The notes below the pieces were generated by a model, which did no database searches, had not been told where the DNA came from, and saw only the letters and a list, made by a program, of their open reading frames with translations. Positions 12,616 through 25,147 of a DNA stretch of 64,000 nucleotides are shown here, piece by piece. The DNA comes from Apodospora peruviana. Taxonomy: Eukaryota > Ascomycota > Sordariomycetes > Sordariales > Lasiosphaeriaceae. Both the position numbers and the translations under genes were made by a program. The DNA lies in contig JAUEDM010000005.1 of the NCBI GenBank assembly GCA_033439685.1, forward strand, positions 186,001-250,000, given 5' to 3'. Position 1 is the first letter of the stretch, and the number at the start of each line of letters is the position of its first letter.

Positions 12616-12824
12616 TTGGACCGGTGATCTTAACTGACCCCTTTAACCTGCTAGATGACAGACATGGGGTCGACTATGACTTTGCTGATTTTGCCTCCGC
12701 GTGGGTTGTCAGACGAGAAACGCTTGGTGTTACATCTGTGGAGGTTGAAGGCAGCGGTTTGCCTGATGCTGTGTCTGTTGACTCGTTGAGACCAGACGGC
12801 AAGAAACCGGCCTAGTGTAACTGC
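12616..12824 (+). repeat. diverged direct repeat, copy 2
   Basis: This is the second copy of the unit at 12285-12517, same orientation, about 100 bp downstream of it. It is roughly 20 bp shorter. Mutations include many transitions, compatible with age or repeat-induced point mutation, but I did not quantify this. Confidence 0.75.
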
Positions 12825-13282
12825 TCTTTCTTGTTTTTGGTCATGCTAATTGGACTACACCGGCAGCAGCAATTTGACGACGTTTAGTATTTACGACAAC
12901 CGACTGCTTTACAGTGGTGATGGCTGAACTGTGTTACAAACTCACCGGTTCAACCATTGCTGTTTCCCCCGTCATCATGTTTCACAAAGTCAGGTCTTCT
13001 CCACGCTATTTGTGATACAGGTCCAAGTAGTTGGTCATTCTAAAACCACATAAGTGCGTGCATCACGTATCGCAGGCTTCGGCACTGCCATCCGTGTCAC
13101 CCCGGACTCAACCCTGCTGTCTTCGTTTAGAAGCATAAATGTTGGCGAGCCAGTCCGTACAATACGGATCAATTTGTCAAAACCAAGTCTAGTCTTCAGA
13201 AGTTTTCTATTCATGAACGTTCATTTTCGGAAGGCAAATCGATTCCGAACCTGTCCACGCGGTTGATTGACTTGATTCGACC

Positions 13283-15430
13283 ATGGAGGACCAGCACGCA
13301 CCAGTCAGTCCGCTCTCCTCGCAGGGGTCATGCCACCAATTCCCGTCCATGTCGAGCATGAACGGACTTGGAGAGGAGGAGGTAAAACGTGATCACCAGA
13401 TGATTGCATCGACAATCATGACTCAGCCGGGTTACAATTATCACTACCTACCGCAACCAGCACAAACTCCAATCAGCCCAGACTACTCGGCTGCGAGCCA
13501 GCAACAGTGGTCTCCCCTGTCACCATCAGAGCCATGTATTACTCCAACTCAAAGACTAGAGGCAAAGATTGCGTTCACAGTCCCGGCTGCTTCACAATTA
13601 CCGCCCAAGCAAAGAGGTTTCCTGAGACATCTGAAGCAAAGATGGCCGACCATGTACTTCTTCCTCTTTGCTTGGCTTCGCGTCCGCGTTCGGCCATCAT
13701 TGGTTCTATCTCTCATACAACGGCACAGAAGCGACTCCCTCTGACCAACAGAACGTGATGCGGTACGGTACTGCCTTTGCGGTAGTGACCAAGTTCAGCC
13801 TGGCTGCTGCTGTGACCATAGCGTTTCGACAGCAGCTCTGGGTAACCCTCTTGCAGCCAGGCCAGGACCTGTCGCTCCGCAGTCTCGACTCAATATTTGC
13901 GGCTACTGAGGATATCTCATCCATGTTCAACTTTACGTTGTACAGACGCGCGACGCTGGCGATGCTTCTGGCTTTGTTTGTCTGGCAAGTCAATCCCCTG
14001 TACTTCGTACCAGCTACCACCGCAGCGACCTCTTTCCTTCTGTCTACATGTACCTGCTCCATGACGTAACGATGGACGTCAACCTGCAGACTCCCATGGT
14101 GGACGGATTCTGCCCTTCGATCCGCACACTAAACTTCTCACGCGAGGCCCTCGTTCTGGCCGAAACGACGACAGGACCTTCCGATCTCTTTCAGCTCACC
14201 CACGTCAGCGCAAGCAATGCGGGTGATATCTCCGCCCAACAGGCGTTGACCTACCTGGTGGACGCCCACTGACTACTATAATGTAACAAATAAGGAGCCA
14301 TTACGGTTAATACTGCCAGAAGCAACTTACAATTTCCAAGACACCCTTCTCCACGCTCTTCTAATGGGCCATGAAGTGGTCGTCAGGACTGCCGGTAACG
14401 AGATCTGCGGCAAAGGCTGGACCTGGAGCTACCTGCTCAGCTTCGTCGGGCCAGGGTACAAGTGTACGGAGCAACTCGACGCAGCAGAAGCCGACGATGA
14501 CGACGACTACATTCCGGATGGTGACAGGATCTGGAAGCTATCTACCTCCCTATTTACGGCACAGTTCAACGTCACATTTGCTTTTCGCAATCCGGCTGAC
14601 GCCGACGGCCCCTCGTCGTCCTCGCCAGTAGAGGGATCAATGATCGGGAACAGGGAAGAGAATTATGCCTCCTCGAACGCCGCCGCGGGACCACACAAAA
14701 GGAGTAGTTTCACATATGCGCACCGCGAGAAAGCGTATACCGTTTCTTTCTCCTACAGCGGAGATGAATGGGGTTCGCAGACTGCCACGGTGCTCGACAG
14801 AGTCTTCTTGGCTACGATTGTCCCGTATTTTATCCCATTCAACGATCCACCCCTAAATTGGCAGGAGGAGCTCTCCAAGAACGGAGCACGAGGAACCTAC
14901 AACGGCATGAGCGAAAAGCTCGTGAGTCTCCTCGGCCCCTCGGTGGGTGCATACCATCCCGGCAGCGACGTGTCTCACTTCGTCCAGTCCAAGCTGTTCG
15001 ACGCGCGGTATCGGACTGTCGTCCCCGACGCCATGAACAAGACGCAGTCTCTCTAGGAAGACTTTGTTCTCTCGATCTTTCGAACAGGCAGTACGTGGAC
15101 GTGGTTTGGGCAAGTGATCCGTCCAACTCGTCTGGCACCGTTGTCCCGGCCCTGGATGAGCGGAGTACCGACTACCCTTGCATGAGATGGCGTACGCTCA
15201 GCGTGTTCAAGTATAACGTCATGCAGCTCTGGCTTGTTTACGGCGTGAGCATGCTTCTTGCGCTGCTTGGTGTTGGTGTCGGTTCCAAAGCAATCTGGGG
15301 AAATGGTGGACAGGTGAGAAATACGCGCTTTTCGACCATCTTGGAGGCTGTCAAGGACTCATCCGACTGGTGGTGGCCCACCGTCGCCAACATCTCCAAC
15401 AGCAGCAGGCGTGTTTCAGCGTCGGTATGA
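13283..15430 (+). pseudogene. degraded multi-pass membrane protein (formylmethionine-deformylase-like family, so named in fungal annotations)
   Basis: Coding similarity moves between frames. A Pro/Ser/Gln-rich cytosolic N-terminus (13283 to ~13665) is followed after a +1 shift by the first membrane segments (FASAFGHHWFYLSYNG through WQVNPLYFVP, to ~14010). A third frame carries CPSIRTLNFSREALVL (to 14272), and a fourth continues as DYYNVTNKEPLRLILP through FVGPGYKCTEQ to a TAG at 15054-15056. The last frame holds the final membrane segment (LWLVYGVSMLLALLGVGVG) and tail. At least four frame changes and an in-frame stop, with no GT-AG introns at those points, make a relic likely. The family assignment rests on recalled architecture (N-terminal disordered tail, TMs, ectodomain, last TM, FSTIL tail). 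The true function of the family is unknown despite its name. Confidence 0.72.
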
Positions 15431-18400
15431 GGGCAACGGGGTGGCTGCCAGCGGAATGGGATACACGGATCATCTGATGAAGCAGTCGGCAGGCTGTAGA
15501 TAGAAAGAGCCGGTGAGCATGATGAATGAGCCAAGTTAGGCTTGCAATATAATGAAGTCAGGAATTGCTGTTATTTTATGATCATCACAATCAATATTGT
15601 GCTGTGCCGGGCCACCAGGTCTCTGGAAAGTCATTAATAGGAACGATAACCGTTGATCGGCATACCATACCACGGCCTTGATATCTGTTAATATGAAATG
15701 GGACAGACATTTCATCTGGAATTTCTTTTTAATTCCTTTTTGTGAACGATGTTCTTTCACTTTCTCGTCCTCGGCATCTTGGAAACTGTTCCTCCCATCT
15801 GCCTACCTAGGTAGACAAATGTAGATCGGACTCACCACCTCGCAAACGGCATTGATGTCATATGAAGCAAATTGACCAGGAGAGAAGCAAGGGTCTCAAG
15901 TTCCCCAGGTTCAAGTTCCAAAGACATGGTTGAGCCGCGCTCTTCTGTGGTTGTGCCACTCGAGGTCAAATCCGTGCGCCTCGGCGGGCGTGTTGCATCC
16001 GTGCCGTGTCTCGCGGACGGCATGAAGGTGTGGACAGGGACTCAGGGAGTAAGTGTACGTAGCAGAGATACGGGAGCACAGACAGCCGATCCGCCATGAG
16101 AGACCCTGTGTTGAGGGTGATGACGGTCCCGAAGCTAGATTTGAGACAGCCAGTGCTTGACTGCTTTGCTCGGTTGGAATAATTGCCAATATCGTCGTTG
16201 TTGTTCGATCAGTAGTGAACGACCCATTCTACTTTTGGGGGCAGGAAACATTGACCGTGCAAACCACTCACTGCATGTCACACTTCACTTCCACCGCTTC
16301 AGCTTCTCATGACGAGGTCAAAACATCTCACATAATATCGCCACGTAATAATGATGACGGCCAGCTTACTTCCATTAACCCGGTACACTGGGTGCTGGTC
16401 TGGTATGAACGTAATAAGTCCAATAGTCCGTTGATGACGGTCCGAGGGCTCCATCCTTCAGATCGTGTTCGGACGAACACGGTGGCCGTTCCCGCCATTT
16501 CCGACAACCCACCAGCAGGCGACACTCGGGGGGATTGAGCCTCGCAAGGGAGCCACGAGTCTTTCCTAGTCCAGGCCGCCTTGTCATGCACTGCGGGTGA
16601 TGGCAGGGGATTGGAGATGTGCTTCGTAAGTTTGTCCTCCCACCACGCAACGATGTGGCGTGGTCGACTAAAGTCATCGTTGTCGTCCATGCGTGTTTTG
16701 AAGTTCATCCAATACCATCAATTGAAGAAGGCGGGTGCGGCGTGGACTGCTTGACATGAGGGGTGCGAGGTGGGGGATAGGGGCAGCCAGCCTTAGCGGT
16801 AAAGAAAGGGCTGGCTGAGGATGTTTGGTTTTGGACACATTGAGCAAGCTTCTATCGGGTAAGAATAGCCTCTTCAGAATGTGGAAGGGAGGCACTTGTG
16901 TTGTGTGCCGACTTGCTGCAGTTGAAGTGTGCATATGAGGCAGGAAGTGAAACGACGAAGCCGTCACTGTCATCAATCATCAGACGATGCCTCGATCCAA
17001 GTGGGGAGGGGAAGGAACATCTGCGGGGATGCGGAGAGGCCACTTAATTAGTGCATGAAGGTGTCCACTGTTAGTCGAGCTTATTTCTTGTGTGTGGAAA
17101 TCTCATCTCTTGATCGCTTCTCATAACAGTTGACGGAGTCAATCCAATTTTGACACTGCCTGCAATTGCGATCAACTGCACGGAAAGTCAGAGACTGCTC
17201 GCCTCCGCCTGCCGTGAAGATGCCGTGAACTTGCCCTGAAGTTGCCAGTTTGAAGCGAGCTGCACCCCACAAAGCGGATGCAATTTCCCGTCGCGTCTCC
17301 ATCATCCCCATCGTCCCTTCTCTGGTCGTGTTGCACCCCACCATCACCCCGCCTGTTTGAGTGACCTGCAGCTGTTAGGGGAAACGGGACAGATGCCTAG
17401 AATACACTAACAAAGCAACTTGAAGAAAGAAGCCAGTCCGACTCCGCGTCCCTAGCGGCCGATGACACACTGACCTCACGGGGCAATCGCTCCAGAACAG
17501 TTCTCTTCCATTCTGCCTCCGTCCGTGCCTTTCTTCATCGTGCGCGCAGTCACCTGAGTCTGCGACATGATGTCCAAGTTTGGATCACTCCAACTATGTC
17601 GATTCTAGACAGCGAAACCGATGTGATGAAGCCAACCTCAACTGGCAATTTTATTCACATGCACGAAAACACAGCTGGAGCTGCATGTCGTGCTGAGGCA
17701 CAGGGGACAGTGGGCGGAAGATAAGGCAAATTCAGGACATTCGACGTGTCTGCGCCGCACTGCCGACAGCGTTGCTGTCCGAACCATCGCCTAACATTGG
17801 TTCCAGTTTCCGGGTCGAATTTGCGCTGTGACCTCAGGCTATGAATACTATCGTCTGCAGCGATGGAAATGGTGCATTCAATTGCATTCGACTGCATCCA
17901 ATACTTCCCACCGGTGAGCGACCGTGACCAAGTTTTTATCTCTCCTGAAGACTCGGCCGGCAACGATGATGAGGAGGGCATGCAGCCACCTAGATCCGGG
18001 CCGTTTACATCAGTTGCAGCGGCACTTCTCAGCTCTGCCTCCTCATAGGCTGGCACACATTCTCTCTCTGCACAACATGTCGAAGCAACCTCTGTTGAAG
18101 AAGCAATCACCCCCTCACGTCTAATGAAGGTTTGCGACGCCACGCACCCGCCTGCCTGCAAGCCAGCCGGACCCATCCCCCGCTGCGTGAAGCTTGAATC
18201 CTTGATCGATTTAGCGCTTATCGTCGTGAAGACAACACTCCGCAGTTAGCCATGTGGCTTCTCGATATGCTCTATTCTCGGTAGTGGACACAACCTTTCC
18301 TGGGGATTTTGTGGAGAAATCATCAAACACAACGCCAATCCCCCAACGATCAACCTGGCCGGTGGTTGCTGGATATATTAACATATAGATTGTTCTGGAG

Positions 18401-19156
18401 CACGCAGCCATCACCAGTGTGTGGATGGCCTGTCACTGTTCATGCTTTCAGCGTCCCTCTCGGGGTCGTACATCCGCAGCGCCGTTCGGGTCTCCTTTGG
18501 GTGGCAGCAGCTGGGTGGTGAGCCGCCCATTACCAAGCGTTCTGCGTGCCACCATTCCTCGCTAGGAACGGGACGAGAAAAGATTGATGAGGTGCCAGCA
18601 GCCAGTCGAGGGCCTGGTGCGTTCGACGGTGCCATCAACCGACCTCCTCCGTCCAGAGCATGAACCCCGGTTGCCTGACCCCAACTCGCCAAGTCTTGCT
18701 CAGACGGTCCAGTCGGTGCGCGAGATGCCCCTCCATCACTGCCACACCCCTGTCCCTCACCGCTGCAGACTATACCAAACGAAGATCTCGTCTCCAGGGT
18801 CGGACCTCAGTTCCATGGTTGCATGGCATCGCCAGGATCGAAAGAGGATCACCCACCGACTCTGTCGTGACCCCCCCTGACTCCGCCAATGTTCACCCAT
18901 TTCCGCTCACGTATTATTATATGTGGAGCGTGTCCCGGCTGCTGGGTTCTCCTTGGTTGCTTTTCGTCCTGTCAACAATGATCTGTCGCATTTCTGGCCA
19001 GTGGCTCGACACTGAGCTCAGCCAGTGAGACCCCGTACTAACGACGACGATCCGATCCCCGTGCCTCACCACCACACCGGGCCGAACGACGACAACCTAC
19101 TCCACGATTGACGGACCAAAGGCAGTTCGCCCACGAAGGCGTTCAACGCAAAGAAC
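15431..19156. other. 3.7 kb gene-free region upstream of the sugar transporter
   Basis: No protein I recognise is encoded on either strand. The longest open frame (minus, 17655-18176) lacks family motifs and codon-level coherence. The right end (about 18400-19156) is C-rich and presumably contains the transporter's promoter and leader. An extended promoter or non-coding transcript is possible but not shown by the sequence. Confidence 0.45.
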
Positions 19157-21007
19157 ATGGCGCCGCCGAAGGACGCTTTCGACACTGCGTCGATGGATTA
19201 CGAAAATCCCAACCCAGATGTCGCCCCGCCCCGTTTCGAGAGGGTCTACTGGATGAGGGAGCCGCATCTGAGGAAGCTGTACGGCTTGACCGCAATCCTG
19301 ATGGTCGCGTCGGCGACGACCGGCTACGATGGCATGCTCCTCAATACGTCGCAGCAGATACAGTCGTGGAACTGGTTCTTCTTTCCAGAGTTTGAGGACA
19401 GCAAGAACGCCAAGGACCCAGTACTCAACAGCAAGCTGGGCATTCTCGTCAACATGTTCAATATCGGCTCTGTCCTTTCCTTCTTTATCACTCCGTTTGT
19501 TGCAGATAATTATGGCCGCAAGAAGGCCATCCTTACCGGCTGTATTATCATGATCTTCGGGTCCATCCTGACTGCATTCAGCACAGGTTATGGGAGTAAG
19601 TTCCGGCATTGGATACATTCTGTCGGCGTGTTTGTCTAACGAGGTGAACCTGTCAGTGTACATGGGCGGCCGATTCATGATCGGCTTCGGCAACTCGCTG
19701 TCGCAAATGTCGTCCCCACTGCTCCTAACTGAGATCTGCCACCCCCAGCACCGCGGCCCCGTCACGGCCGTCTACAACTGTTTGTGGAACGCCGGCGCGC
19801 TCATGGTGACGCTTCTCGCGCTGGGCACCACCCACATTGTCGGCGACTGGTCGTGGCGCTCCATCACCTTTATCCAGCTCGTGCCCTCCACGATACAGCT
19901 CTGCGGCGTCTGGTTCATCCCCGAGTCGCCGCGCTACCTCATCAACAAGGACCGCCACGCGGAAGCCCTGCACACCCTGGCCAAGTGGCACGCAGGCGGC
20001 AACGTCAACAACGCGACGGTCCAGTTCGAGTACCGCGAGATCAAGGAGACGATCCGCATCCAGAAGGACATGGACCGCTCCACTAAATACCGCGATTTCG
20101 TCACCACGAAGGGCAATCGCTGGCGCCTGGCCATCATCGTCTCGCTCGGCATCATCTCGCAGTTCAGCGGTAACGCGATCTTTTCCAACTACATGAATGT
20201 CGTCTACAAGAACTCGGGCATCGGCGACGCGGACGAGGAACGCAAGCTTGGCATCTCGGCCGGCAAGATCCTGCTGGACTTGATCGTCACAGTGGCTGCG
20301 GCGCTCAACGTCGACCGCTTCGGCCGCCGCCCGCTATTTCTGGTGTCGACTTTTGGCATGGTCGGCTCGTTTGCGTGTTGGACCGTCACGGCGGCCTTTT
20401 ACGAGCAGTCGGAGGCGACAAATCAAGCCCTCGGCTACGCGCAGCTGGTCTTCATCTGGGTGTTTGGCATCTTTTACGACATTGGCTTCTCGGGTCTGCT
20501 CGTCGCGTACGCGCTCGAGGTGTTGCCGTTCCATATGCGCGCCAAGGGCATGATGATTATGAATATTACGGTGCAAGCTGCTCTTGCACTTGGAAAGTAT
20601 GCTTCTATCACATTTTCCCCCGTTATATTTCTGTCTCGCTGCTGCTCCTACAAACATTCTGTACCTATGAAAGTACCTGCTCGCCCCATGGCCCGAGTTG
20701 GTTGCTAACATTTTGTCTCTACAGCCAAATCAACAAACTCGCTTGGGATGGCCTCCCCCACAAGTGGAACTTGATGCTCTTCTACACCCTCTGGGATCTC
20801 TGCGAGCTGGTCTTTGTCTGGTTCGTCTACGTCGAGACCAAGGGCCCGACCCTGGAAGAGGTCGCCTGCATCTTTGACGGCAAGGACGCCATCGCCCATA
20901 TCGACATGGACCAGGTCCAGAAGGAGATCTACCACGGCGGCCCTGCCGACCTGGACAACGACGACTATGTTCTCCGGAGGAGGAGGACAACGGATACGTA
21001 TCCTTGA
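19157..21007 (+). CDS. MFS sugar transporter (lactose/hexose permease type)
   Basis: Exons 19157-19595, 19657-20596 and 20725-21007 give 553 aa. It is a 12-TM sugar_tr protein with the family's signature motifs: DNYGRKKAI after TM2, GRFMIGFGNSLSQMSSPLLL, PESPRYLI at the end of the N-half, DRFGRRPLFLV in the C-half, and VETKGPTLEEVACIFDG after TM12. The N-terminus (WMREPHLRKLYGL, then TTGYDGMLLN) is typical of the filamentous-fungal lactose-permease subgroup. It imports mono- or disaccharides by proton symport at the plasma membrane; specificity is not deducible. Intron 1 restores MYMGGRF and intron 2 restores LGNQINKLAW. It has no metabolic neighbours that would name the sugar. Confidence 0.92.
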
Positions 21008-22040
21008 TCGACTTTGGGTTTTGCGTGCGTGCGTGTGCTCTTAATGACGATTTGCATGAGGTGTTCCGGGGATTCTCACATTAAGGGGTTCAAGGTTGGG
21101 TTTTATTGGGCATTTGGGCATTGGGTCTGGCAAGGTACGGTACCTTGAGCATATTGTGTGTGCGTGTGCCTTGGTGTTGTGTGTGTGGGCGGAAGGTGCT
21201 GCATCCTGGCATGGACTTTCCACATGGCGAGTTTGTGAAGGCCGAGACATCACAACCTTGGATATTTGAGAGGTTGCTAATAGTACGGGCGAATACGACG
21301 AAGCATACGGATGGACGGGTGGATGGAGAGATGGACGGGGGTCCTCCTTTTTCTACTGTGCGTGATGATACCACCAAAAGGAATCTGGGACGGAGTTCCA
21401 GAGGGGTCGATGGATGTTCTTTTACATACCATACTAATGGTCCGCTCCCTATTCTTCCTTCTTTTATGTACCTACCTAGCGTCCATAACATGAAGCTACG
21501 TACCTATCTTCCCGCTATTGTTTTCACTCTAATTACACCCAAACCTTCTAGCATCACGATTCAAAGTTTTACCAGTGGTGATGAACTGACAGTCAAGCCC
21601 AGCTCCCCTTGTGCATATCGTGAGTCCTCCCTGGTATAAGTATATCGGCACGGGTTGAGTTAACCGGTCTAGCCCGGCATGCAAAGCAACCGATGGCAAA
21701 AAGCAAGTACATACTCGTCCAAGGTATTACCTGGGGACTGCTCACGATCGAGGGCAGGTACTGAGGAGCAACTTGATTCAGAAATACTGCAGTGACTAAG
21801 TTGTTCATTGCTGGCACCACAGGACGGAACATTTTCTTCCGGACGCACAAGCTTCAATGTTTTGGTGCCACTGCATACTATCGCCGGGTGGTGGACAAAA
21901 CATCCAACGTGCACGTCGACTTTGGTCTCTCGGTGGATATTATGGCATGATCAGAATATCGTTGTTTTGTTTCAACAGGGCACACAACTGGACGGTTTCG
22001 GTTATCAGGGGCAAAAGACCAGTCAACAAGTTCCGCCATC
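21008..22040. other. intergenic, nothing recognised
   Basis: Downstream of the sugar transporter lies a TG-rich stretch (about 21020-21200) and unremarkable sequence. A frame from 21106 to 21639 has no family motif and low-complexity composition, and I do not support it as a gene. Confidence 0.45.
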
Positions 22041-22856
22041 ATGATGATGCCTTCCCCCAATCAACTCACCCTACTCACCGTCCTCCTCACCCTCACAACT
22101 TTTACTCATGCCGCAAAGATCCGGTACATACCCTTCGGCGACTCAATAACAGACTACGGCTGCTGGCGCGCCTGGATCTACGAGCGCCTCCACCAATCCG
22201 AAAACCTGTCAACAGAGATCGATTTCGTCGGCACGACGCGCACCTCAAAACCCAACTGCAGGGACACCGCCGTGTAATGGGACAAGAACCACGAGGGCCA
22301 CCCAGGCTTACCAGGCCGTCAACATGGTCACCCAGAACCGGCTCCCGGACTGGCTTCGCCAAAACCCCGCGGATCTGATCACGATGCACCTCGGCACGAA
22401 CGGCATCTACCAGACCTAAGCGGCCAACGCGAAAAACGGCCGACATTATTGCTGTCCTCGGAAAACTGATTGATCAGATGCGGGATGCTAATTCTGGGAG
22501 GGGGATTATCGTGAGTAAATTACATACATGCCTTGTGTGTGTTTGGGTGTGGGTATGTGGGCATGAGAAAGACTGATATGTGGAAAAGGTGGCTCAAATC
22601 ATACTGCTGCAGACGATGGGGAAGCTGGCAGTGCAGGAGCTCAACGCGCGGCGATTCCTTCGCTTGTGATGACTTCAAAGAACAGCACTGCGTCGTCGCC
22701 TATCTGGCTTGTCGACCAGTGGAGCAACTTCACGAACTCGGACCTGAAGGACGACGGTATCCATCCGAGCGCGCGTCCGGGGATATCAAGATGGCTGACA
22801 AGTTCTATCCGGCCATTGTCCAGGCCATCCGGAGTATTCAGGGGATGACGGTGTGA
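22041..22856 (+). pseudogene. broken SGNH/GDSL hydrolase (CE3-like esterase)
   Basis: The first frame has a signal peptide (LLTLTTFTHA) and the block I catalytic motif IPFGDSITDYGCWRAWIYERL, with GDS serine. It stops at TAA 22275-22277. The sequence continues as an SGNH fold only by changing frame. WDKNHEGHPG is followed by a +1 shift into the block III-like stretch LITMHLGTN, then another in-frame TAA. Next come DIIAVLGKLIDQMRDA, a probable intron (22511 to ~22588), VAQIILLQ, and finally block V (DDGIHPSA) before another shift to IKMADKFYPAIVQAI. All active-site blocks are therefore still recognisable, but no single product can be made. The intact ancestor would be a secreted acetyl-ester or carbohydrate esterase. 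Four or more lesions argue against a sequencing artefact. Confidence 0.8.
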
Positions 22857-23529
22857 GCATACCAGGTAGGTATGCATGAGCAGATGAGACCAGACACCAT
22901 TGTTCACGTATGTTAGTACGAGAATGGTTATGCAGAACCTCTATCGTTGGCCATGAATGTTGGAGCTAAGTACCTCCCTAGGTATCTAGGTGGTAGCTGG
23001 TGTAACGGTAACGTACCTACCTACCTTATCTAGTGATGTTTACAATAACAAGTACCGTATGTAAGGTAGGCGGGCAAAAGTGTGTTGATTCTGGATGGTC
23101 TGGGACGCTCCGTAAGGGAGCTTCCCTTGTTCATAATAATGTTTTGTTCTAGAAGTAGCAACCACTGCCACGCAGGCGAAGGGGTGATAATTACCGGCAT
23201 TGGAACGGCGCTGGCAGGAGAAAATGAAAGTGGTAATATAATGACAACATGATAACTGAGGTGGCTCTTGCTACCAGCACGTTGAGATTTGGACATCGTT
23301 GCACTAATCCCCCTTTCTCCTGCCAAGTATGTGAATATCGTCCTCACATCAGCAATATCAACTAACCAAGGACTCGGGTAGCATCTCCGGATCAAAATAA
23401 TCTTCCTAAAGCCGTCCCTCAATAAATTTGGTTCCCCCATTTCCAAACTGTTGACGTATTTGCCCGATAACCGCGCCTTATTGCCCAAATTTTACTGACC
23501 AAACGCCAGTCATGATTTGAGCCATGCTC
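22857..23529. other. intergenic, nothing recognised
   Basis: About 670 bp between the hydrolase relic and the 3' end of the small membrane protein gene. It contains repeated short CCTACCTA/TACCTAGGT-like runs (22965-23030) and no coding sequence. Confidence 0.45.
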
Positions 23530-24274
23530 CTATCTCGAAGCAACTCCCGGTGAAGCCATCATTATCGACGACGCCGCTGTTGACGTCGGAGCAGTTGAAG
23601 CCTCGAGCTGTATGTTTTTCATGCTCATCACCGACAAACGTTGGTCGAATATTTGTGGCTTCAAGTCTTCGTCCAACTCACGGTTCGATATAAACCATCC
23701 TGCAGCCACCATGGACATTGATAATACTCGCTCGGCTCTGGTAATCCTTTGTTAGTATCATCTTGTCATGTTGTTAAGGCTTGGACCAACACTCACATTA
23801 CCACGGCCACCAGCTTCCATGCCACTGCATCGTACTTGTTCTGGAAGTCGGAGTCGATGATTGTCGGTATGCTGATAGCACCGAGGACAATGGCGATCAG
23901 GTCCACGACTGCCACCGCCGGCACTGCTCGAGGTTTGACAGACAGGAGTACGATTGCTAAGCTGTCCGCTAATACCGCCACAACGGCCTGCAAACTTAAG
24001 GTCAGCCAACTAGATATTTCTTGTACCATCATGATTAATGCTAATGAGCATGGTGACTTACTCCTGCGATGGCGGCCGCATAGATCTTCTCAATGTGACT
24101 CGAGCCCCAGCGGTTGGCGATATATCCCGTCAGGCCCAGCACCGCCGCCGCAGTCAGGACGAACAAGGATCGAATCCCAACCTGTGTCCGTCTCCATCTG
24201 GCAGCAGCTGGCGCTGCCACAGGAGTGACTGCCTTCTCCTCTCCGGACTCAGTTGGCCGTTGGCTTTGCGACAT
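23530..24274 (-). CDS. small tetraspan membrane protein, function unknown
   Basis: Minus-strand exons 24274-24062, 23987-23797 and 23746-23530 give 206 aa. A hydrophilic N-terminus (MSQSQRPTESGEEK) is followed by four hydrophobic segments: RSLFVLTAAAVLGLTGYIA, AAIAGAVVAVLADSLAIVLL, AVVDLIAIVLGAISIPTII and AWKLVAVVMITRAERVLSM. The spacing and size resemble fungal MARVEL-like or other small four-TM proteins, though the fourth segment is weak and no diagnostic motif is present. Intron 1 is 74 bp (phase 0) and intron 2 is 50 bp, short but with a GTGAGT donor and AAAG acceptor. The C-terminal tail is Ser/Ala/Thr-rich. I do not assign a family. Confidence 0.6.
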
Positions 24275-25147
24275 GATGGCCTGCAAGTCGTTGTCAGCTC
24301 TTTCGGACGACGCAAGACATAACCGAGTAGGCTCAAGAGCAAGAAGAGCAAAATCTGGGGGAGGCAGTGGAAACATAATCAGTTGTATTTTGCACAGCCT
24401 GACTGACTCCCCGCCGGCCTTCGGATATGGCCCGACACACCAGTCCGACGGATCCTTTTCCTTGTTTATCAGTTTTGCAGAAACTGATAGCCTTACCAGG
24501 CTACCACGGCACGCACGGTGAAAACAGGGATTCGGAACCATGGGTAAGTGGAATTGCACTTTGAGGCTGCTGGGATTTTAGCCCCCAGTCACGCCCAACA
24601 AAAGGACCAAGTATGCGTACATACGGTGGTGAAACAGTCAGCCATGGTGATGATGATTGGTGATCTTACATGTGACCAGGGTGTGACTGCTGCGTTGGCA
24701 GAAGGAATTCGAGGCGGCCGCCGCGCGAGCCCACATAAGACCCATCGGTTCCGCTTATGATTTGCTACAAAACCACATGCATACAGGGCTGGGGAAAGGT
24801 GAGACTTGCGGCCTGGAGCTGAATCTGCATGTGCCCATCTTCAACGTTTGTCACCAACTGATTTTCTACTTTTTTAAGATCAGTCAACCTACCTGCACAA
24901 ACGGAGCGCCAATGCATGTGAGCCAGCCGGCCTGCCGAATAAGATGCAGCTCGACAATTCTTATAGGTGTGATCCTTGGAGCCTGACTCCTTCTAATGCC
25001 GACAAGACAGGAGAACATTACCACATCACCAGGAAATATTGAACCCAATGTGGTAAGGATACTATTATTCACATGGTTTCTACTTTCAGTCGTGTGCATG
25101 CTGATTGATCAACTAGATGTGCATTCCATCATCTTTCCATGCTTTTC
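24275..25147. other. intergenic, nothing recognised
   Basis: This is the likely promoter of the small membrane protein gene plus the 3' flank of the Ser/Gly-rich surface protein. A GGATCGAATCC near 24168, just inside the neighbouring exon, resembles a tRNA B box but lacks any cloverleaf around it. Confidence 0.4.

Noticed and set aside
17655..18176. 173-codon minus-strand open frame
   Set aside because: It has no domain, no initiator context or hydrophobic pattern, and overlaps other equally open frames. It is likely chance in GC-rich DNA.
24160..24180. possible tRNA B box (GGATCGAATCC)
   Set aside because: There is no matching A box, acceptor stem or anticodon arm around it, and it lies inside a coding exon.
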